DNA of 64,000 nucleotides, taken from positions 44,011,732 to 44,075,731 of the forward strand of contig NC_083587.1 of NCBI RefSeq assembly GCF_027579695.1, written 5' to 3'. A model generated the notes under the pieces. That model was not told where the DNA came from. It was given only the letters and a program-made list of their open reading frames with translations, and searched no databases. Of this stretch, positions 1-11,397 are shown one piece after another. Each line of letters begins with the position of its first letter. The first letter of the stretch is position 1. Source of the stretch: Neoarius graeffei. Its lineage: Eukaryota; Chordata; Actinopteri; Siluriformes; Ariidae. A program made the position numbers and the translations under genes.

Positions 1-491
1 AAAACTGCCATAATATTATATATTAAGATAACCTGGTCCAAAATGGGCCTCATTAACAAACGGGATCAAATGTTTTTTCTTAATAACATTTTTATTTTTC
101 AAGATATTTACATGGACATTGGCAGACACATAGATGGTTGTATACTGAATACAAAGTTTGAAATATTAGTTAAATATGCAAATTTGTATTCAATTAGTAT
201 TAATTATGCTTATTGGGTAAAAATGTTATCGGTACACTCAAAAAAAGTAATAAAAGAATATTTCTAATACCCTCTTTGTGCTCTGTAGGCTTTTGTATTT
301 GTCAAAAGTAGGGCTTACGAGTGTTTATATGAAATAATATAAATGATAATATTCACAGCTTTCAAGGCGAACCTCGAAAAAACTGTGTGAGCCGCATCCA
401 ATAAACAATTCACATTAATTGAATTGAAACTGACACTCGCGTTTCTGACTTCCGGTTTTTTAAAAGTATCATTCCAACCACTAAGATCTCA

Positions 492-530
<39 letters not shown>

Positions 531-533
531 GTT
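1..533. other. AT-rich non-coding DNA, no gene seen
   Basis: I see no exon or recognisable element here. The stretch ends in an AAT trinucleotide run at about 494-530, which is the tail side of the repeat block that follows. By position it should belong to an fzd6 intron or to upstream flanking DNA. Confidence 0.5.
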
Positions 534-990
534 AAATTTATATAGCGGGTGGCACGGTGGTGTAGTGGTTGGCACTATTGCCTCACAGCAAGAAGGCCCG
601 GGTTTGAGCCCCGTGGCCGGCGAGGGCCTTTCTGTGCGGAGTTTGCATGTTCTCCCCGTGTCCGCGTGGGTTTCCTCCGGGTGCTCCGGTTTCCCCCACA
701 GTCCAAAGACATGCAGGTTAGGTTAACTGATGACTCTAAATTGACTGTAGGTGTGAATGTGAGTGTGAATGGTTGTCTGTGTCTATGTGTCAGCCCTGTG
801 ATGACCTGGCGACTTGCCCAGGGTGTACCCCGCCTTTCGCCCGTAGTCAGCTGGGATAGGCTCCAGCTTGCCTGCGACCCTGTAGGACAGAATAAAGCGG
901 CTAGAGATAATGAGATGAGAAATTTATATAGCGCCTTTCGAGAAACCCAAGGACGCTTTACAGTTATAGACAAGGAAAAAAATAATAATA

Positions 991-1036
<46 letters not shown>

Positions 1037-1640
1037 TAAAAAATAAAAAGTAAAAAAGTCCACCAAGTGGGGGTCAGGATGTAATTCCCGTGGTGTAGCA
1101 GCCACAGTCCCACCAAAAGGCGCACGAAAACGAGTCCCACATCTCCAGCACCGCCGCCGTGACACCGTCAGCAACGTCGCTCGAACACCACGCCATGGAT
1201 CCACAAAGTGAGCAGAGAAGCTCCGCCACGCAGAGCGCTGGTGTGTCCCAAACCACCTGCACAGCTGCTGCAACGCCACCGAGCAACATCGCTCGGAACA
1301 TCACGCCAAGCACTAAAGCACAGAGCACTGGACAACCACGATGTAAAATGAGCAACAGGCTCACTGCAGTCCATTAGCTGGGAGCACAGGCATCACCCAC
1401 GGCGAACCAAGGCCTGGAGGAAACCGACGCCCAAATCTGGGTCTGGAGCTACACCACAACCAGCGGACAAAAACGCTCAAACAAACATCAAACTACACAA
1501 ATACACAGAAAAAAATAAATAAATAAAAACATGAAAATAGAAAAAGAAAGAAAATAAAAATAAAATAAAAAAAAAGCTCTGGTGAGAAGCGGCAGCCAGA
1601 ATGCGCACGACGTACTCTCAACCGGAAATGGAAACGAAAA
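534..1640 (-). mobile_element. LINE-tail-like interspersed repeat, split by a SINE
   Basis: Read on the - strand, the block ends in a motif like 'aaaggcgctatataaat' followed by an AAT-type microsatellite. This is the usual layout of fish LINE 3' ends, and the L2 copy at 27963-28817 has a similar tail. A SINE has split it at 548-919. A second AAT run lies at about 984-1035. The GC-rich part (1050-1460) has open frames on both strands but no domain I recognise. The class is inferred from the tail only. Confidence 0.4.
548..919 (+). repeat. tRNA-derived SINE (family A), full length
   Basis: The 5' head is tRNA-like with an A-box-like TGGTGTAGTGGTT and a B-box-like GGTTTGAGCCC; the tail is ATGAGATGAGA. 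A 14-bp target duplication, aaatttatatagcg, flanks it at 534-547 and 920-933, so the copy is a clean insertion. At least nine further copies of this family occur in the window. Confidence 0.9.
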
Positions 1641-2316
1641 AAAAAAACAACTACAGTTATATTCTAAAATAGTTATTTATTTACATGAATCAATTTGATT
1701 TTAACAAATAAGTAGGTAAAGCTATGAAAACTCACTTCAAAGTTTCCCATGAAGCATAACATCAAAACTAGCAGATGGAAAATTTTGCTGAATACTTCAT
1801 CAGAAACAGTGAGAGCGAGAGAACATCGCTATAAAAGTTATCTGATTGATTTTCTCGAGTAATCCAGTCAAAAACCAATCAGAAGAGAGCGAGCCTGACC
1901 ACTTTCCCGTGACTCAAAAAGCACCGGCAGTTTCCCGACGTCACGCAAGCAGAGAGTTTTTACTCTGTTGGACCAACTTCAACCTGCCTTTACTCCCAAA
2001 GTACTGAACAGATCTTAAGGAGATAATTTTCTTTGGAAAGCAGAAATTATAAGCTTTTTGATGATCGTGTTCATGATATAAAATATTCAGGAGTTAAGCA
2101 GTGACCGATTTGGAAACTTAGACGAGCATCTGCATGCAGAATTTTCACAGGACAGACAGTGAGCGTCTGATGTGCCCAATAATAAGTGTTTGCTTAGGGG
2201 CCCCATGATTTTTTTAAAATAGACATCCAAAAACGCACACTTTACTATCATTTGGCAAACAGGTTTATCGTGCAGTCTAAGGGGGTCCCATTTGTAGTAC
2301 GAAAAGAATAGGTAAC
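1641..2316. other. Non-coding DNA, nothing recognised
   Basis: AT-rich sequence with no convincing exon or repeat structure. It ends in ggtaac at 2311-2316, which is repeated after the hAT-like element that follows. Confidence 0.5.
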
Positions 2317-3046
2317 CAGGGTTTTTTCTAGAAAAATCTAGTATGAGGGCGCTCACCATGGGGAGGGAACAAGGATGGTGCCGGTTGTCCGTCCCCCCCC
2401 TCCGCCATGTGAAGCCGTTGAAAAATTGAGGCTACAATGGGACATTCTGAGGCTATCTGAGAGGGAAATTGTAACAAATTGTTTGTCAACATTGAAAAAG
2501 AAAGAAGTAATCTTCTTCTGTCCCGGACAGTCTTTGGCTTTCTTACGCTTCGTGCCGCGGGATGACATCTTTAAATGCCCAAGTGTCAACAAAAACAACT
2601 CGCGAACTACTTCTGTCAAAAGCTCCCGCGCCGGTGGGTGAAAGGTCATTCAGTCTCGAGAAATCTCGCTCTACAAGTCAGCTGACCTTGGATGTAACCC
2701 ATGTCAAATCTCGCGAGAGCAGCCGCGATAAGTAAACAACATGGCGCCTCAGTCTGGAAAACGCCAATTCGGATTGTTTTTGCACCGTCTGGCGGTATAT
2801 CTACTATGATTGGAATGTTTTTGGAGTAATTATAACGTATTCGATGATCAGACACATTGTCACATGGTGTTGCTGGGATGTTTTCATGGAGAAAAGATCG
2901 TTTTGAGAAAGATTGCATGTTGTGCAGTAGCATATAAGTGCATGGCCTAAGTGTGACTTGGGGTTCAGTCGGCATTTTGGTAAGAGGGCGCACTCCAAGA
3001 GTAAGAGGGCGCAGCGCCCCTGTTCCCCGGTTTAGATGAAAGCCTG
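2317..3046 (-). mobile_element. hAT-like non-autonomous DNA element
   Basis: The ends are imperfect inverted repeats (CAGGGTTTTTTCTAGA on the left; the right end reads CAGGCTTTCATCTAAA on the other strand). A direct ggtaac flanks both sides (2311-2316 and 3047-3052). CAGG...CCTG ends suit hAT, whose target duplication is normally 8 bp; only 6 bp match here, so the class is probable rather than proven. A short transposase-like N-terminus lies inside on the - strand. Confidence 0.5.
2353..2568 (-). pseudogene. Short transposase-like N-terminal ORF in hAT element
   Basis: An ATG at 2568 opens 71 codons that begin MSSRGTKRKK and contain CPGQKKITSFF. A lysine/arginine patch followed by 'QxxITSFF' is common at the N-terminus of domesticated and active hAT-type proteins. 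No BED finger, catalytic core or dimerisation domain follows before the stop, so the element cannot encode a working transposase. The link to hAT rests on this short motif and on the element ends. Confidence 0.4.
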
Positions 3047-3052
3047 GGTAAC

Positions 3053-3872
3053 TAACATAAGTAATGTCAAAAGATGACAAAGAACGGACGATCATGAAGT
3101 GTTCATATCTATTTGGGGTGGAAAGCACAAGAGGAGACGTGGACTGAAAACAGCGGTCGGAAATTAATGCTAATTCATTGCTATTTTTATTCAGTTTGCT
3201 TGTTGATGGAATTGAAATGGGGGAAAAAAATAAAGGCTAACTAGATAGTGAGTATCTAGAGCACAGTCATAGCCTACAGCCTCCATTTGGCTCACGTGAA
3301 CAGCAGGTCTTTTCACACTTGTTCCGTTTCAGTGCTCCAAGTTGTCTCAGATCGATGACTCAGCATGTTTTGTGCGTATGTGAACACAACAAATGAACCC
3401 AGACCCCTCTAAAGTGACCCACAAATGAACCCTACTCTGACCACTTTCAGAGGTGGTCTGCATAGGGGTCATTTGTGCTTCATTTTGTGGTCCGCTTGAT
3501 GTGTTCATTGTGAAAACAAAGTGGTCTCAGTTCGCTTCACGTTTTGCCTTGTAGATAAAGAACTTGAGAGCTGAGTCATGTGGTCCTACAACAAGGTGAG
3601 TAGTGTTGTGTAGGAACATGATAGATAAGCTAAGAGGACCACTGTGGCACTAGCAACTAGAAGAGCACGCAGACCTCTGCCAAAGACAATGGTTGGCTCT
3701 TCTATGATATGCAAATCTGCAACCACAACCATTTTATATATCTGGATATATTTCCACAATTAGTAGAATTATGTGCTGACTTGTTTATCTCGGAGGATTA
3801 CCGGTACCCGTGAATGTGGATTATGATATGGAGTCATGGTATTTCTACATTGGTTATGTTTCCTCACTGTTG
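3053..3872. other. Non-coding DNA, no gene seen
   Basis: Between about 3330 and 3545 several short related phrases (ggtctcag, aatgaaccc, aagtgg) recur on both strands, as in a decayed inverted-repeat element, but I cannot fix its ends. Nothing codes for a recognisable protein. Confidence 0.4.
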
Positions 3873-4391
3873 CCCCTTTTCCACCAAAGCAGTTCTAGGG
3901 CTGGTTCGGGGCCAGTGCTTAGTTTGGAACCGGGTTTTCTGTTTCCACTGACAAAGAACTGGTTCTGGGGCCAGAAAAACCGGTTCCAGGCTAGCACCAA
4001 CTCTCTGCTGGGCCAGAGGAAAGAACCGCTTACGTCAGCGGGGGGGCGGAGTTGTTAAGACCAACAACAATAACAAGACCACGAGAGATCGCCATTTTTA
4101 AGCGACGAGAAGCAGCAGCTGTACAAACGCGAAGTCATCCATTATTATTATTGTCGTTGTTGCTGCTGCTGCTTCTTCCGTGTTGTTTTTGCTTCGATAT
4201 TCGCGCCAAGGTTTATGCAAACGTAGTGACGTAACTGACGTATACAGCGACGTAATGACGTGGCTTCCCTTAGCACCGCGAGCTATGGAAAAGCAAACTG
4301 GTTCTCGGCTGGCTCGCAAGTTGAACGAGTTGTGAACCAGCACCAGCACTGGCTCCGAACCAGCCCTGGAACTGATTTGGTGGAAAAGGGG
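3873..4391. mobile_element. Inverted-repeat MITE (CCCCTTTTCCACCAAA ends)
   Basis: The left end CCCCTTTTCCACCAAA is matched by TTTGGTGGAAAAGGGG at the right end. The subterminal halves are also related (runs of 'ggttc' and 'ctggt' words). No transposase is present. The superfamily is not certain; PIF/Harbinger is a reasonable guess. The 'cgccattttt' and GCT-rich centre has open frames that are not protein-like. Confidence 0.7.
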
Positions 4392-5055
4392 TATATGAGG
4401 TGCAACCCAAAAGTTCCATGACTTGTCGTGAATGGAGTGCAGCAAGGTTACTGTATGTGTGTGGAGCATGCTGTAACTTTTGTGAGTCAGTATGCCGTAC
4501 AATGTTTGCGTCGTCAACATTGGGACCTGTGTTGCATGCGTTTTTGTGACGACATGCACGTTTGCGTAAAACTGCATAAAACTTGAGCAGAGAGTAACCC
4601 TGGTGAAAAATCTCTCAAGGATCTGTAAAGTTCTTTGTGAGGGTCTTTGAGGATCCTGTTGAGGATCTCAACAAAGATCCTCAAAAGATCTTCAAGGATC
4701 TTTAAAATTCTTGGCAAGATCTTCAGGGATCTACAAAGATCTTGTAACTTCTTGCCAAGATCTTCAAAGTTCTTTTCAAGATCCTTGTAGATCTTTGGCC
4801 TGAGCTGTCCACAATCACAATCACAAAAGAAGCTACACTCTTACTAGATATATCACTTTTAAGAATAACCTTACAAAATGTGAGACTAAGGAAATCAGTT
4901 TTAGTAAAGTGCTTTTTTACCACTTTTAGAGGGACTCCTTTAACTTTATTTATTTATTTGGCATCAGAGTAGCCAGTTAATAAAAAGATTTGGTATATTC
5001 AGAAATACAACCACAATGTGGAGAAAGTACAACCTCTTTGTTTTTGCATTTGCAG
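4392..5055. other. fzd6 intron sequence with GATC-rich repeat
   Basis: From about 4612 to 4797 the sequence carries roughly twelve GATC tetramers, most inside aaGATCtt- or GGATCt-type words about 10-20 bp apart. The rest has no recognised feature. The stretch ends in the polypyrimidine-AG acceptor (tttgcatttgcag, ending 5055) of the fzd6 cysteine-rich-domain exon. Confidence 0.6.
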
Positions 5056-5252
5056 CACTTCATGCCACTGGTTAGTCTACACTGCTCGCCAGATGTGCAT
5101 TTGTTCCTGTGCCAGGCCTTTGTTCCAGAGTGTACACAGCAGACACGAGTGCACCAGCCCTGTAGAGAGCACTGTGAGAGTGTCCTCTCTGACTGTACAC
5201 AAGACATGAAAACCTTTGACATCACTTGGCCACTGGAGCTATCTTGTGACAG
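5056..5252 (+). CDS. fzd6: frizzled-6, exon for the Wnt-binding cysteine-rich domain (partial)
   Basis: Frizzled-6 is a seven-helix plasma-membrane receptor that binds Wnt ligands through an extracellular cysteine-rich domain (CRD) and acts mainly in planar cell polarity. This 197-bp exon encodes the CRD from HFMPLVSLHC to the residue CD, with the signature phrases LFLCQAFVPECT, PCREHCESVLSDC and ITWPLELSCD. Seven conserved cysteines are here and an eighth opens the next exon. The exon starts in phase 0 after a clear acceptor and ends 'gacag', with the intron beginning gtccaa, a weak but GT donor. It joins 11398 in frame to complete the Arg codon. The upstream exon with the signal peptide and first two CRD cysteines was searched for and not found in 1-5055, so the gene is partial here. 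Assignment to FZD6 rather than FZD3 rests on the downstream tail. Confidence 0.93.
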
Positions 5253-6317
5253 GTCCAAAACACGCACACAACACATTTTTTTTTTTTTTAAAGATATCTT
5301 TATATATGTGACCCTCCATTACAATACCAATCACATGGGTTAATTTTTCATAATGGAGTTATTGTGCTTCCATGAAAGGCTTTTAAAGAAGCTTTCCAGT
5401 GATGCGTAGATCAAGAAAATTGACCAATATTCTATCGAGATATGGGCATTTTAAGTAAATTTTTCAAAAAATTCTTCTGAAGGAGTCAGAGTTTACTTTT
5501 TACAGAAAGTCAGAAATGGATAGATCTGCTTGGAAAATTTACTACATAAACTCCTTAGCAACACATTAAATATTAATGAAATTTGGGGCACATTTATTAT
5601 GGCTTCACAGATGTATACACCAATTTTTTTTTTCCACTGTATCTTTTTAGGAACATGTTATTAACATATGAACAAAATGTAGGTTTTTTTTAAACAGGAT
5701 TTTTCCTCTTGTATCTTCCATGTATTCTCCCCCCATCTATAGCTCATGTATGGGTTGTTTTACAATCAGGGTACAAAGTTTGTGTCACAGGAGTCCAAAA
5801 TTCAAATTGATTCAAACTGGTTCTTGTACCAGTTTTTAAGTGAAGGACAAGTTAAAGAACAGATTTCAGGTCATTTTTTGACATATGTGTATGGTAGTTT
5901 TGTGTAATCTGCTATAAGATGGGAGAAACAAATGAAGTGATTCTCGGAGAGGACCAGCGCTCGAAACTAACGGTGTCCCGACGTCCCGGGGACCATAAAA
6001 AATGTCATCGGGACACAAAATTATCATATCTGGGACAATCCCGGGACAATGGAAAAAAATAGATCTAGAAAAAAAGTTCTACATTAATATTATTTACAAA
6101 GCCGTAACACATACGTAGACATTCACCTAATTTGTCGATTTTAATTTTAAAACGTTAACAGCGAAAAATACATAGTAGCTACACTTTCGATTCACCTGCA
6201 TCCGTAGGCTACAGAGCAGCGCATTCTGTTCTAGAATCTTCGGCCGGAGTCCGCATTATATGGACTTGGAATGGAATTGCTACCGCACACGCTGCGCCGA
6301 CTCTTGCCAGAACAAAA

Positions 6318-6458
6318 ATGCTGAAGTGGTTGAAGCGGACCGACCGCGGGGAAGAAACTGAGAGCCCAGACATAACGTCTCCGGGACCTTCAGGATCCAA
6401 AGTGTCATCGCCTGGTCTGCAGGCAACGCTACTGAATGAACTTAATGAACACTGTTAG
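6318..6458 (+). pseudogene. 46-codon N-terminal ORF of a hAT element
   Basis: The ORF begins MLKWLKRTDRGEE and runs through an acidic, Ser/Pro-rich stretch to a TAG. Many vertebrate hAT-like proteins start with a short basic MLK-type segment before their zinc finger. No finger or catalytic core follows in the element. I read it as the retained first coding segment of a deleted transposase; the family identity is an inference. Confidence 0.4.
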
Positions 6459-6652
6459 ACACGTTATAAAATACAACAGGAATGATGTGGATGATATTGA
6501 CGGAAGATACCGTTCAACAGAATAAGTGAGTTTTCTTGGTGTCTTTCTAGTTCAGAAAGTTTAGTCAGTCAGCAGCACAACTAGGCTCGGACCTGGCACT
6601 ATGCTGATGTTGCTAACATTTGCACCCACGTTTCGGCAGCGAAAGTTCATAA

Positions 6653-6772
6653 AATGGGTAACGGAAAGTTCTTAAAAATGGATAACGGTAATGGATAACG
6701 GAAAGTTCATAAAAATGGATAACGGTAATGGATAACGGAAAGTTCATAAAAATGGATAACGGTAATGGTGAA
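6653..6772 (+). repeat. Minisatellite, about 37-bp unit, three copies
   Basis: The phrases 'atggataacggaaagttc' and 'ataaaaatggataacggta' alternate about three times with few changes. The array lies inside the hAT element at 5955-7494. Confidence 0.8.
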
Positions 6773-7057
6773 AATTATAAGTTGGCCTTATAAGTGCCAA
6801 CAGATATTCAAGGTATAAGTAGATGAAATGAACATAAAAGGGGTCTTATTTTCAACTAAAGTGTACTGCAGATGTAGGGAGTTGAAACATTTTCTGAATG
6901 AGCTAGTTGGCCCCTTTAAATAAACGGGTATCTATTCATACAGTGAGATCGCCAAAGTTTAATAAACTGAAAATGCAATAACTGTAATTTTGAAGTAGAT
7001 GATGTATAGGACATGTGTCGCTTGTGTCTTGTGACTTATTGTAAAAATGATATAAAG

Positions 7058-7313
7058 CAGGGGTGTCAAACCTGATCCATAAAGGGCCTTGTGGCTGCAG
7101 GTTTTCATTCCAGCCATGCAGCAGCACACCTGACTTGGCTCATTCAATCAACTGAACTGTCTTCACACAGTCAAATACTTGCAGCCACACCCACCCTTGA
7201 TTAAAGGGTGGGTGTGTCAGTTGATTGAATAAGCCAAATCAGGGTGCTGCTGCATGGCTGGAATGAAAACCTGCAGCCACACGGCCCTTTATGGATCAGG
7301 TTTGACACCCCTG
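7058..7313. mobile_element. hAT-type MITE nested in a larger hAT element
   Basis: The element is nearly a perfect palindrome with ends CAGGGGTGTCAAAC and its inverse. The 8-bp duplication atataaag lies at 7050-7057 and 7314-7321. At 256 bp it has no coding capacity. Confidence 0.92.
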
Positions 7314-8076
7314 ATATAAAGGGTTCAAAATCGCATAGTTACAAATATAATAGTAACTTCATATGATAATATTAACCACTGGTTATTTCAGAGAGGAAAA
7401 AAATGGGGACACTGTTGCTTCCATTCGGGACAATACAACACAGAATTCGGGACCACTGGGGGACACAAAGAAAAAAAGTTAATTTCGAGCCCTGGAGAGG
7501 ACATTTTTTTTTTTGACAATTCAGAATCCACTACTTCCATAGTGCTTTTAAATATAAGGCTGTAAGCTTTGTGTTAGTTGTCTCTAATATGTATGTCCCA
7601 ATATCTTGACCACATTTTAGGATGAAAATAACCATTTTAGATATGTTATTTTATATTGAAAAATTAGCTGTCTCGGAGAGGACTTTTTTTTGACACAATT
7701 ACATACTAATTTGATCAAAATAGTCTGAAAACTTACTGGCATTCAACATTAAAACTTAACTATGTTTCCAATGATATGGAACCAAATATTTGTTTTATGG
7801 TATAAAGAATGATTTAAGTGCATCCCTTTTAGAGCTACTTGTGGTCAAAAAAGCACTTTTTCTAAATGACACGACTAATTTTGCTAAATATGACATATAT
7901 TGCCATACATTCACCAAAAATAACGTTATAACCAAATTTTTTTTTTGCATGGTAAATAGAGCTATCACAGGGCTACAATAAACAACCAAGTTTATTTAGT
8001 CAAGCCTTTTGATATTGAAGATAATAAGTGTTAAATGTGATTTTTAGCTTGCGTACCCTGATTTGTAAAACAACCC

Positions 8077-8834
8077 TTATAACAAAAGACCCCCCCGCTT
8101 CATCCCCTCTACCATGGCATGACTATACCCATGACCACTCCCACTTCTGTAGCCATGCCTACGTCCTTTCCTGCATCTAATACCTCCATTCTGTCCTCCT
8201 TATCCTTCATCTTCCTGCACCTATCTCTCTTCATCGTCTGACTCATCTGGAGCAGCACATCTGGTTTAGGGCACATTATGACCTTGTAGGGCTGAGGAAC
8301 AAAGGCTCGGGTTTGTTTGTAGAGTTACTGTTGCCTAGCTAGTAGAAGTCCATTTGAGGGAAGTGTGACTGGAAGACCACCTGGATCATTTCTTTGGGTA
8401 CAAAAAGGTAATAGCATGGTCCTCCATCAGGCCCGATCTGGCATACACAGCTGGAAAAAAGAGGAGTTCAGTGAGCTGTAGGAAACCATTACAACACAAG
8501 CTATTTGGTCTATTTCATTAAATGTATTCTAGTCTGTCATGTGCAGCCACTGTAGGCACTCAGCATGACGACCCATGCTTGTCAACTTAAAAATAAAAGG
8601 GCATGAAAAAGAAAGGCCTATCTGCGTCTGTACACATTATTTAAATGTCAATTCTTGGAACCGAACGTGACTGAAACTTCTTGTCCTGGTTTATGGTTGC
8701 TGATATTTTTATGTGCCTTCAAAGCTATGCATTGTTCACACTGCGCTTATAAACATAGTGACTTAATGTTAGACTTCCCTTCAAAATGTACACTCGTACT
8801 CATGAAGTTAATGCCAATTCCTATCATGACCGTT
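8077..8834. other. Non-coding fzd6 intron DNA, nothing recognised
   Basis: No repeat ends, exon or RNA gene could be identified. A pyrimidine-rich stretch lies at about 8090-8240. Confidence 0.5.
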
Positions 8835-9630
8835 TGACTGATGGTTGACCGAATCAACGTCAACCGGTTAAATTTTTTTTTTTGGTTGTCGGTTAAAAAA
8901 ATCAGTCATTTTGAAGCTGCTGATTTTGGAGCGGAGAACCTGGAATTCTGTGTTGTAAACGTGTGGGGCATGCCATGCGGTGTAAGGACGACAGCTGACA
9001 AATCAGAAACACCCATTCAGTCATGTCCCGCCCTCCCGCCCCAGTTGAAGACAGCTGCCACTCGGCGAAAGAAAAGTGTAGACACAGGCTTTTTAGCTTA
9101 CAAATTACTATTCTGTTTTTTTTTTTAATTATTATTATTAGAAGGCACATGGAGTTTAGTCCTGCCTTGGCCAGTGCATTCTGAAAGTATGTTTCGGTCT
9201 GTAGCCAACAATGCATGTTATTGCAGATCATATTTCTCCACACAAACTAAAGGCGCAGATGCCGACTTTTGGAGGGAAGGGGAGAGAATGAAATGACAGC
9301 GGTGTCTGAAGGGGGAGTGACAAAACACAGCTTTTATGTCTGTGAGCCAAGTCGGTGACGGCTTCAGAGCAACTTCAATACCATGCTGTAATGGCGTGTT
9401 GATATTGGTAACGGCGTTATAACGATTGTAGCTAATTAATTAGATTACCCGACGTTATAACAGCCTTTATTTTAACGCCGTTATTCCCATCACTGAATGT
9501 TATGTACTTCTTCTAGCACTTGACTTTATTTTCAACGCCATCATGGCCAACTGAAACTGTCTCTAAGCTGGAGCCATTTGTCCTCCGCTGCAATACAGAC
9601 CCCTCGACATCAGTGCCGCGTTTGACTATT

Positions 9631-10311
9631 GCCGCTTTTCCACTACCAACGCGGCTGAGTTGGGCTGAGCCGTGCCGTGCTGAGTCGGGCTGAGTCGAGC
9701 TGAGTGGGGCTGTTGGAGTTGCATTTCGACTATAACCGCGCTGAACCGTGCTGGCTGGAAGTGGGTGGACACATTGGGTGGAGTTAGCGAAAGTGGGTGG
9801 ACGTCACGTGATGTCGTTAGGCGGCGCAAACAGTGACATCAGTGACCTTTTAAGCGGTAGTCTCATGACCCGGATAGTAAACAATAAACATGGAGGACAT
9901 GGAGTCGTTAGTGTTGCTGGTCTTGGTGCTGTGGCTTGTTGTCACCGACAACGCCAACAGATACTGGCAAGAGCGTATAGATGAGGCGAGGCGCATAAGG
10001 CTTCAGAAATTCTCGTAATTTGTAATTCTCCTTCTTCCGGGCTTACGGTGTTTACAGATCCCAGCGTGCTCGCGGGGCGTGTGTGGGCATGTAAGGACAC
10101 TCGTCCTCACCAATCAGTGCACAGGGGAGTGTCTGCTCACGCCCCCAGCCTCACTCGGCACGGTTTGGCTCGCTTCAGCCCCACTCCAAAACTGTGCGAG
10201 TTTTGGGTGCTGAGTAAGGCTGAAGCGAGCTGAGTCGTGCTGCTCTGAGGTAGTCGAAACGCGAGCCGTGTCGGGCTGAAGTGAGCTGAAAAAGGGTAGT
10301 GGAAAAGGGCC
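9631..10311 (+). mobile_element. Harbinger-like MITE with GCTGAG-rich ends
   Basis: The right end reads, on the - strand, GGCCCTTTTCCACTACC; the left end reads GCCGCTTTTCCACTACC. Both subterminal zones are arrays of related GCTGAG/GGGCTGA words. A short ORF follows the left zone. The PIF/Harbinger label is inferred from this style of end; a 3-bp target duplication could not be fixed. Confidence 0.6.
9890..10018 (+). pseudogene. 42-codon ORF at the 5' end of a MITE
   Basis: The ATG in 'aaacATGg' opens MEDMESLVLL..., a hydrophobic stretch of about 15 residues followed by a charged segment NRYWQERIDEARR. It stops after 42 codons. It sits just inside the left inverted repeat, where an autonomous relative would start its transposase. 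I do not recognise a domain; the hydrophobic run could be fortuitous. Confidence 0.35.
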
Positions 10312-10808
10312 ATAAATGTTTCGCGCTGTAGAAAAGGTAATGTGAGTGGAGGGCAGCGACTGGGACTGAATGTGCAGATGCTCGCGGTTAGATTTAGAAT
10401 AGATTCTAATAATTCCAATTCTAGAGTTTTAAACTCATAGGTTAACCGACTTCAACCGGCTAATGAGGCTCGGTGGTCGGTCAAGATTTTTTTTAGTTTT
10501 CGCCATCCCTAGTTCATGATGCCCCTCACAATAACAACTTCCATAACACACTACAGAAAGATCATAGTAACTGCCCACAAGATATGAAAACGTGACTCGC
10601 CTACATTTTGAAGCTTCCTCTTACTTGACTTGGTCAATATCGCTGGCATCGGCGGCATATTCACCACAGACAGCATTTTCCATGACGAACATGAAATCGG
10701 CCTTTTTCAAGTCAAAGTCATCCTCGAAATCATCTTCGTTGTTACTGAGATCAGTTATAATCGTCTCAATACAATGACTATTTTAGCCCACACAATGCAT
10801 TTCTCTAT

Positions 10809-11181
10809 CTCATCTCATTATCTCTAGCCGCTTTATCCTTCTACAGGGTCACAGGCAAGCTGGAGCCTATCCCAGCTGACTACGGGCGAAAGGCGGGGTA
10901 CACCCTGGACAAGTCGCCAGGTCATCACAGGGCTGACACATAGACGCAGACAACCATTCACACTCACATTCACACCTACGGTCAATTTAGAGTCACCAGT
11001 TAACCTAACCTGCATGTCTTTGGACTGTGGGGGAAACCGGAGCACCCGGAGGAAACCCACGCGGACACAGGGAGAACATGCAAACTCTGCACAGAAAGGC
11101 CCTCGCCGGCCCCGGGGCTCGAACCCAGGACCTTCTTGCTGTGAGGCAACAGCGCTAACCACTACACCACCGTGCCGCCCC
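10809..11181 (-). repeat. SINE family A, full length
   Basis: Same family as 548-919 in the opposite orientation. The 13-bp target duplication tgcatttctctat lies at 10796-10808 and 11182-11194. Confidence 0.92.
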
Positions 11182-11397
11182 TGCATTTCTCTATGAATCT
11201 CAAAATCGTGATTTGTGACATCTGATTGGTTTTGTAATGGAGGATCACATGTAATGTTTTGAGTAAAATATTATTTTGTTTTTTTTTATCTTTAATTATG
11301 CAAAATACAGTTACTGTTTCATGGATACTTCTTTATCCAATTTACTACAATCCACATTCTCCAGCTCCGTAAAGCACATTTTCTCTGTGTGTTTTAG

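Larger units (their letters stand above)
5955..7494 (+). mobile_element. hAT element, non-autonomous, with 8-bp target duplication
   Basis: The ends are CAGCGCTCGAAACTAAC and GTTAATTTCGAGCCCTG, a near-perfect inverted pair. An 8-bp duplication, gagaggac, sits at 5947-5954 and 7495-7502, which is diagnostic of hAT. Inside are a short ORF at 6318, a minisatellite at 6653 and a smaller hAT MITE at 7058. Near both ends a 'gggac' word is repeated many times on opposite strands, typical of hAT subterminal binding-site arrays. Confidence 0.88.
5752..8076. mobile_element. DNA transposon relic, outer layer of a three-level nest
   Basis: GGGTTGTTTTACAATCAGGG near 5752 is inverted at about 8050-8076 (CCCTGATTTGTAAAACAACC). 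Removing the hAT insertion at 5955-7494 leaves about 780 bp. No transposase is visible. The words 'tcggagaggac' followed by a T run occur at both 5944 and 7673, an internal repeat of this element. Flanking duplications are not clear. Confidence 0.55.
8835..10513. mobile_element. Probable decayed DNA element interrupted by a MITE
   Basis: The left end has GATGGTTGACCGAATC and CAACCGGTTAA; the right side has GGTTAACCGACTTCAACCGG and ends in GCCATCCCTAG. These are loosely inverted. I found no convincing target duplication, so both boundaries and class are uncertain. The Harbinger-like MITE at 9631-10311 lies inside it. Confidence 0.35.

Noticed and set aside
575..1279. Long - strand open frame (234 codons)
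   Set aside because: It runs through SINE family A and a microsatellite (a poly-Tyr run from the AAT repeat); the same phrases appear in every SINE copy and are not a protein family.
1..5055. First coding exon of fzd6 (signal peptide and start of CRD)
   Set aside because: I looked for a Cys-Glu-Pro-Ile type start and the conserved Tyr-Asn-Met-Thr stretch on the + strand and found nothing convincing; it is probably upstream of the window.
11276..11397. ATG-open extension upstream of the big fzd6 exon
   Set aside because: The acceptor 'tgtgttttag' at 11397 and exact phase match to the CRD exon show it is intron.
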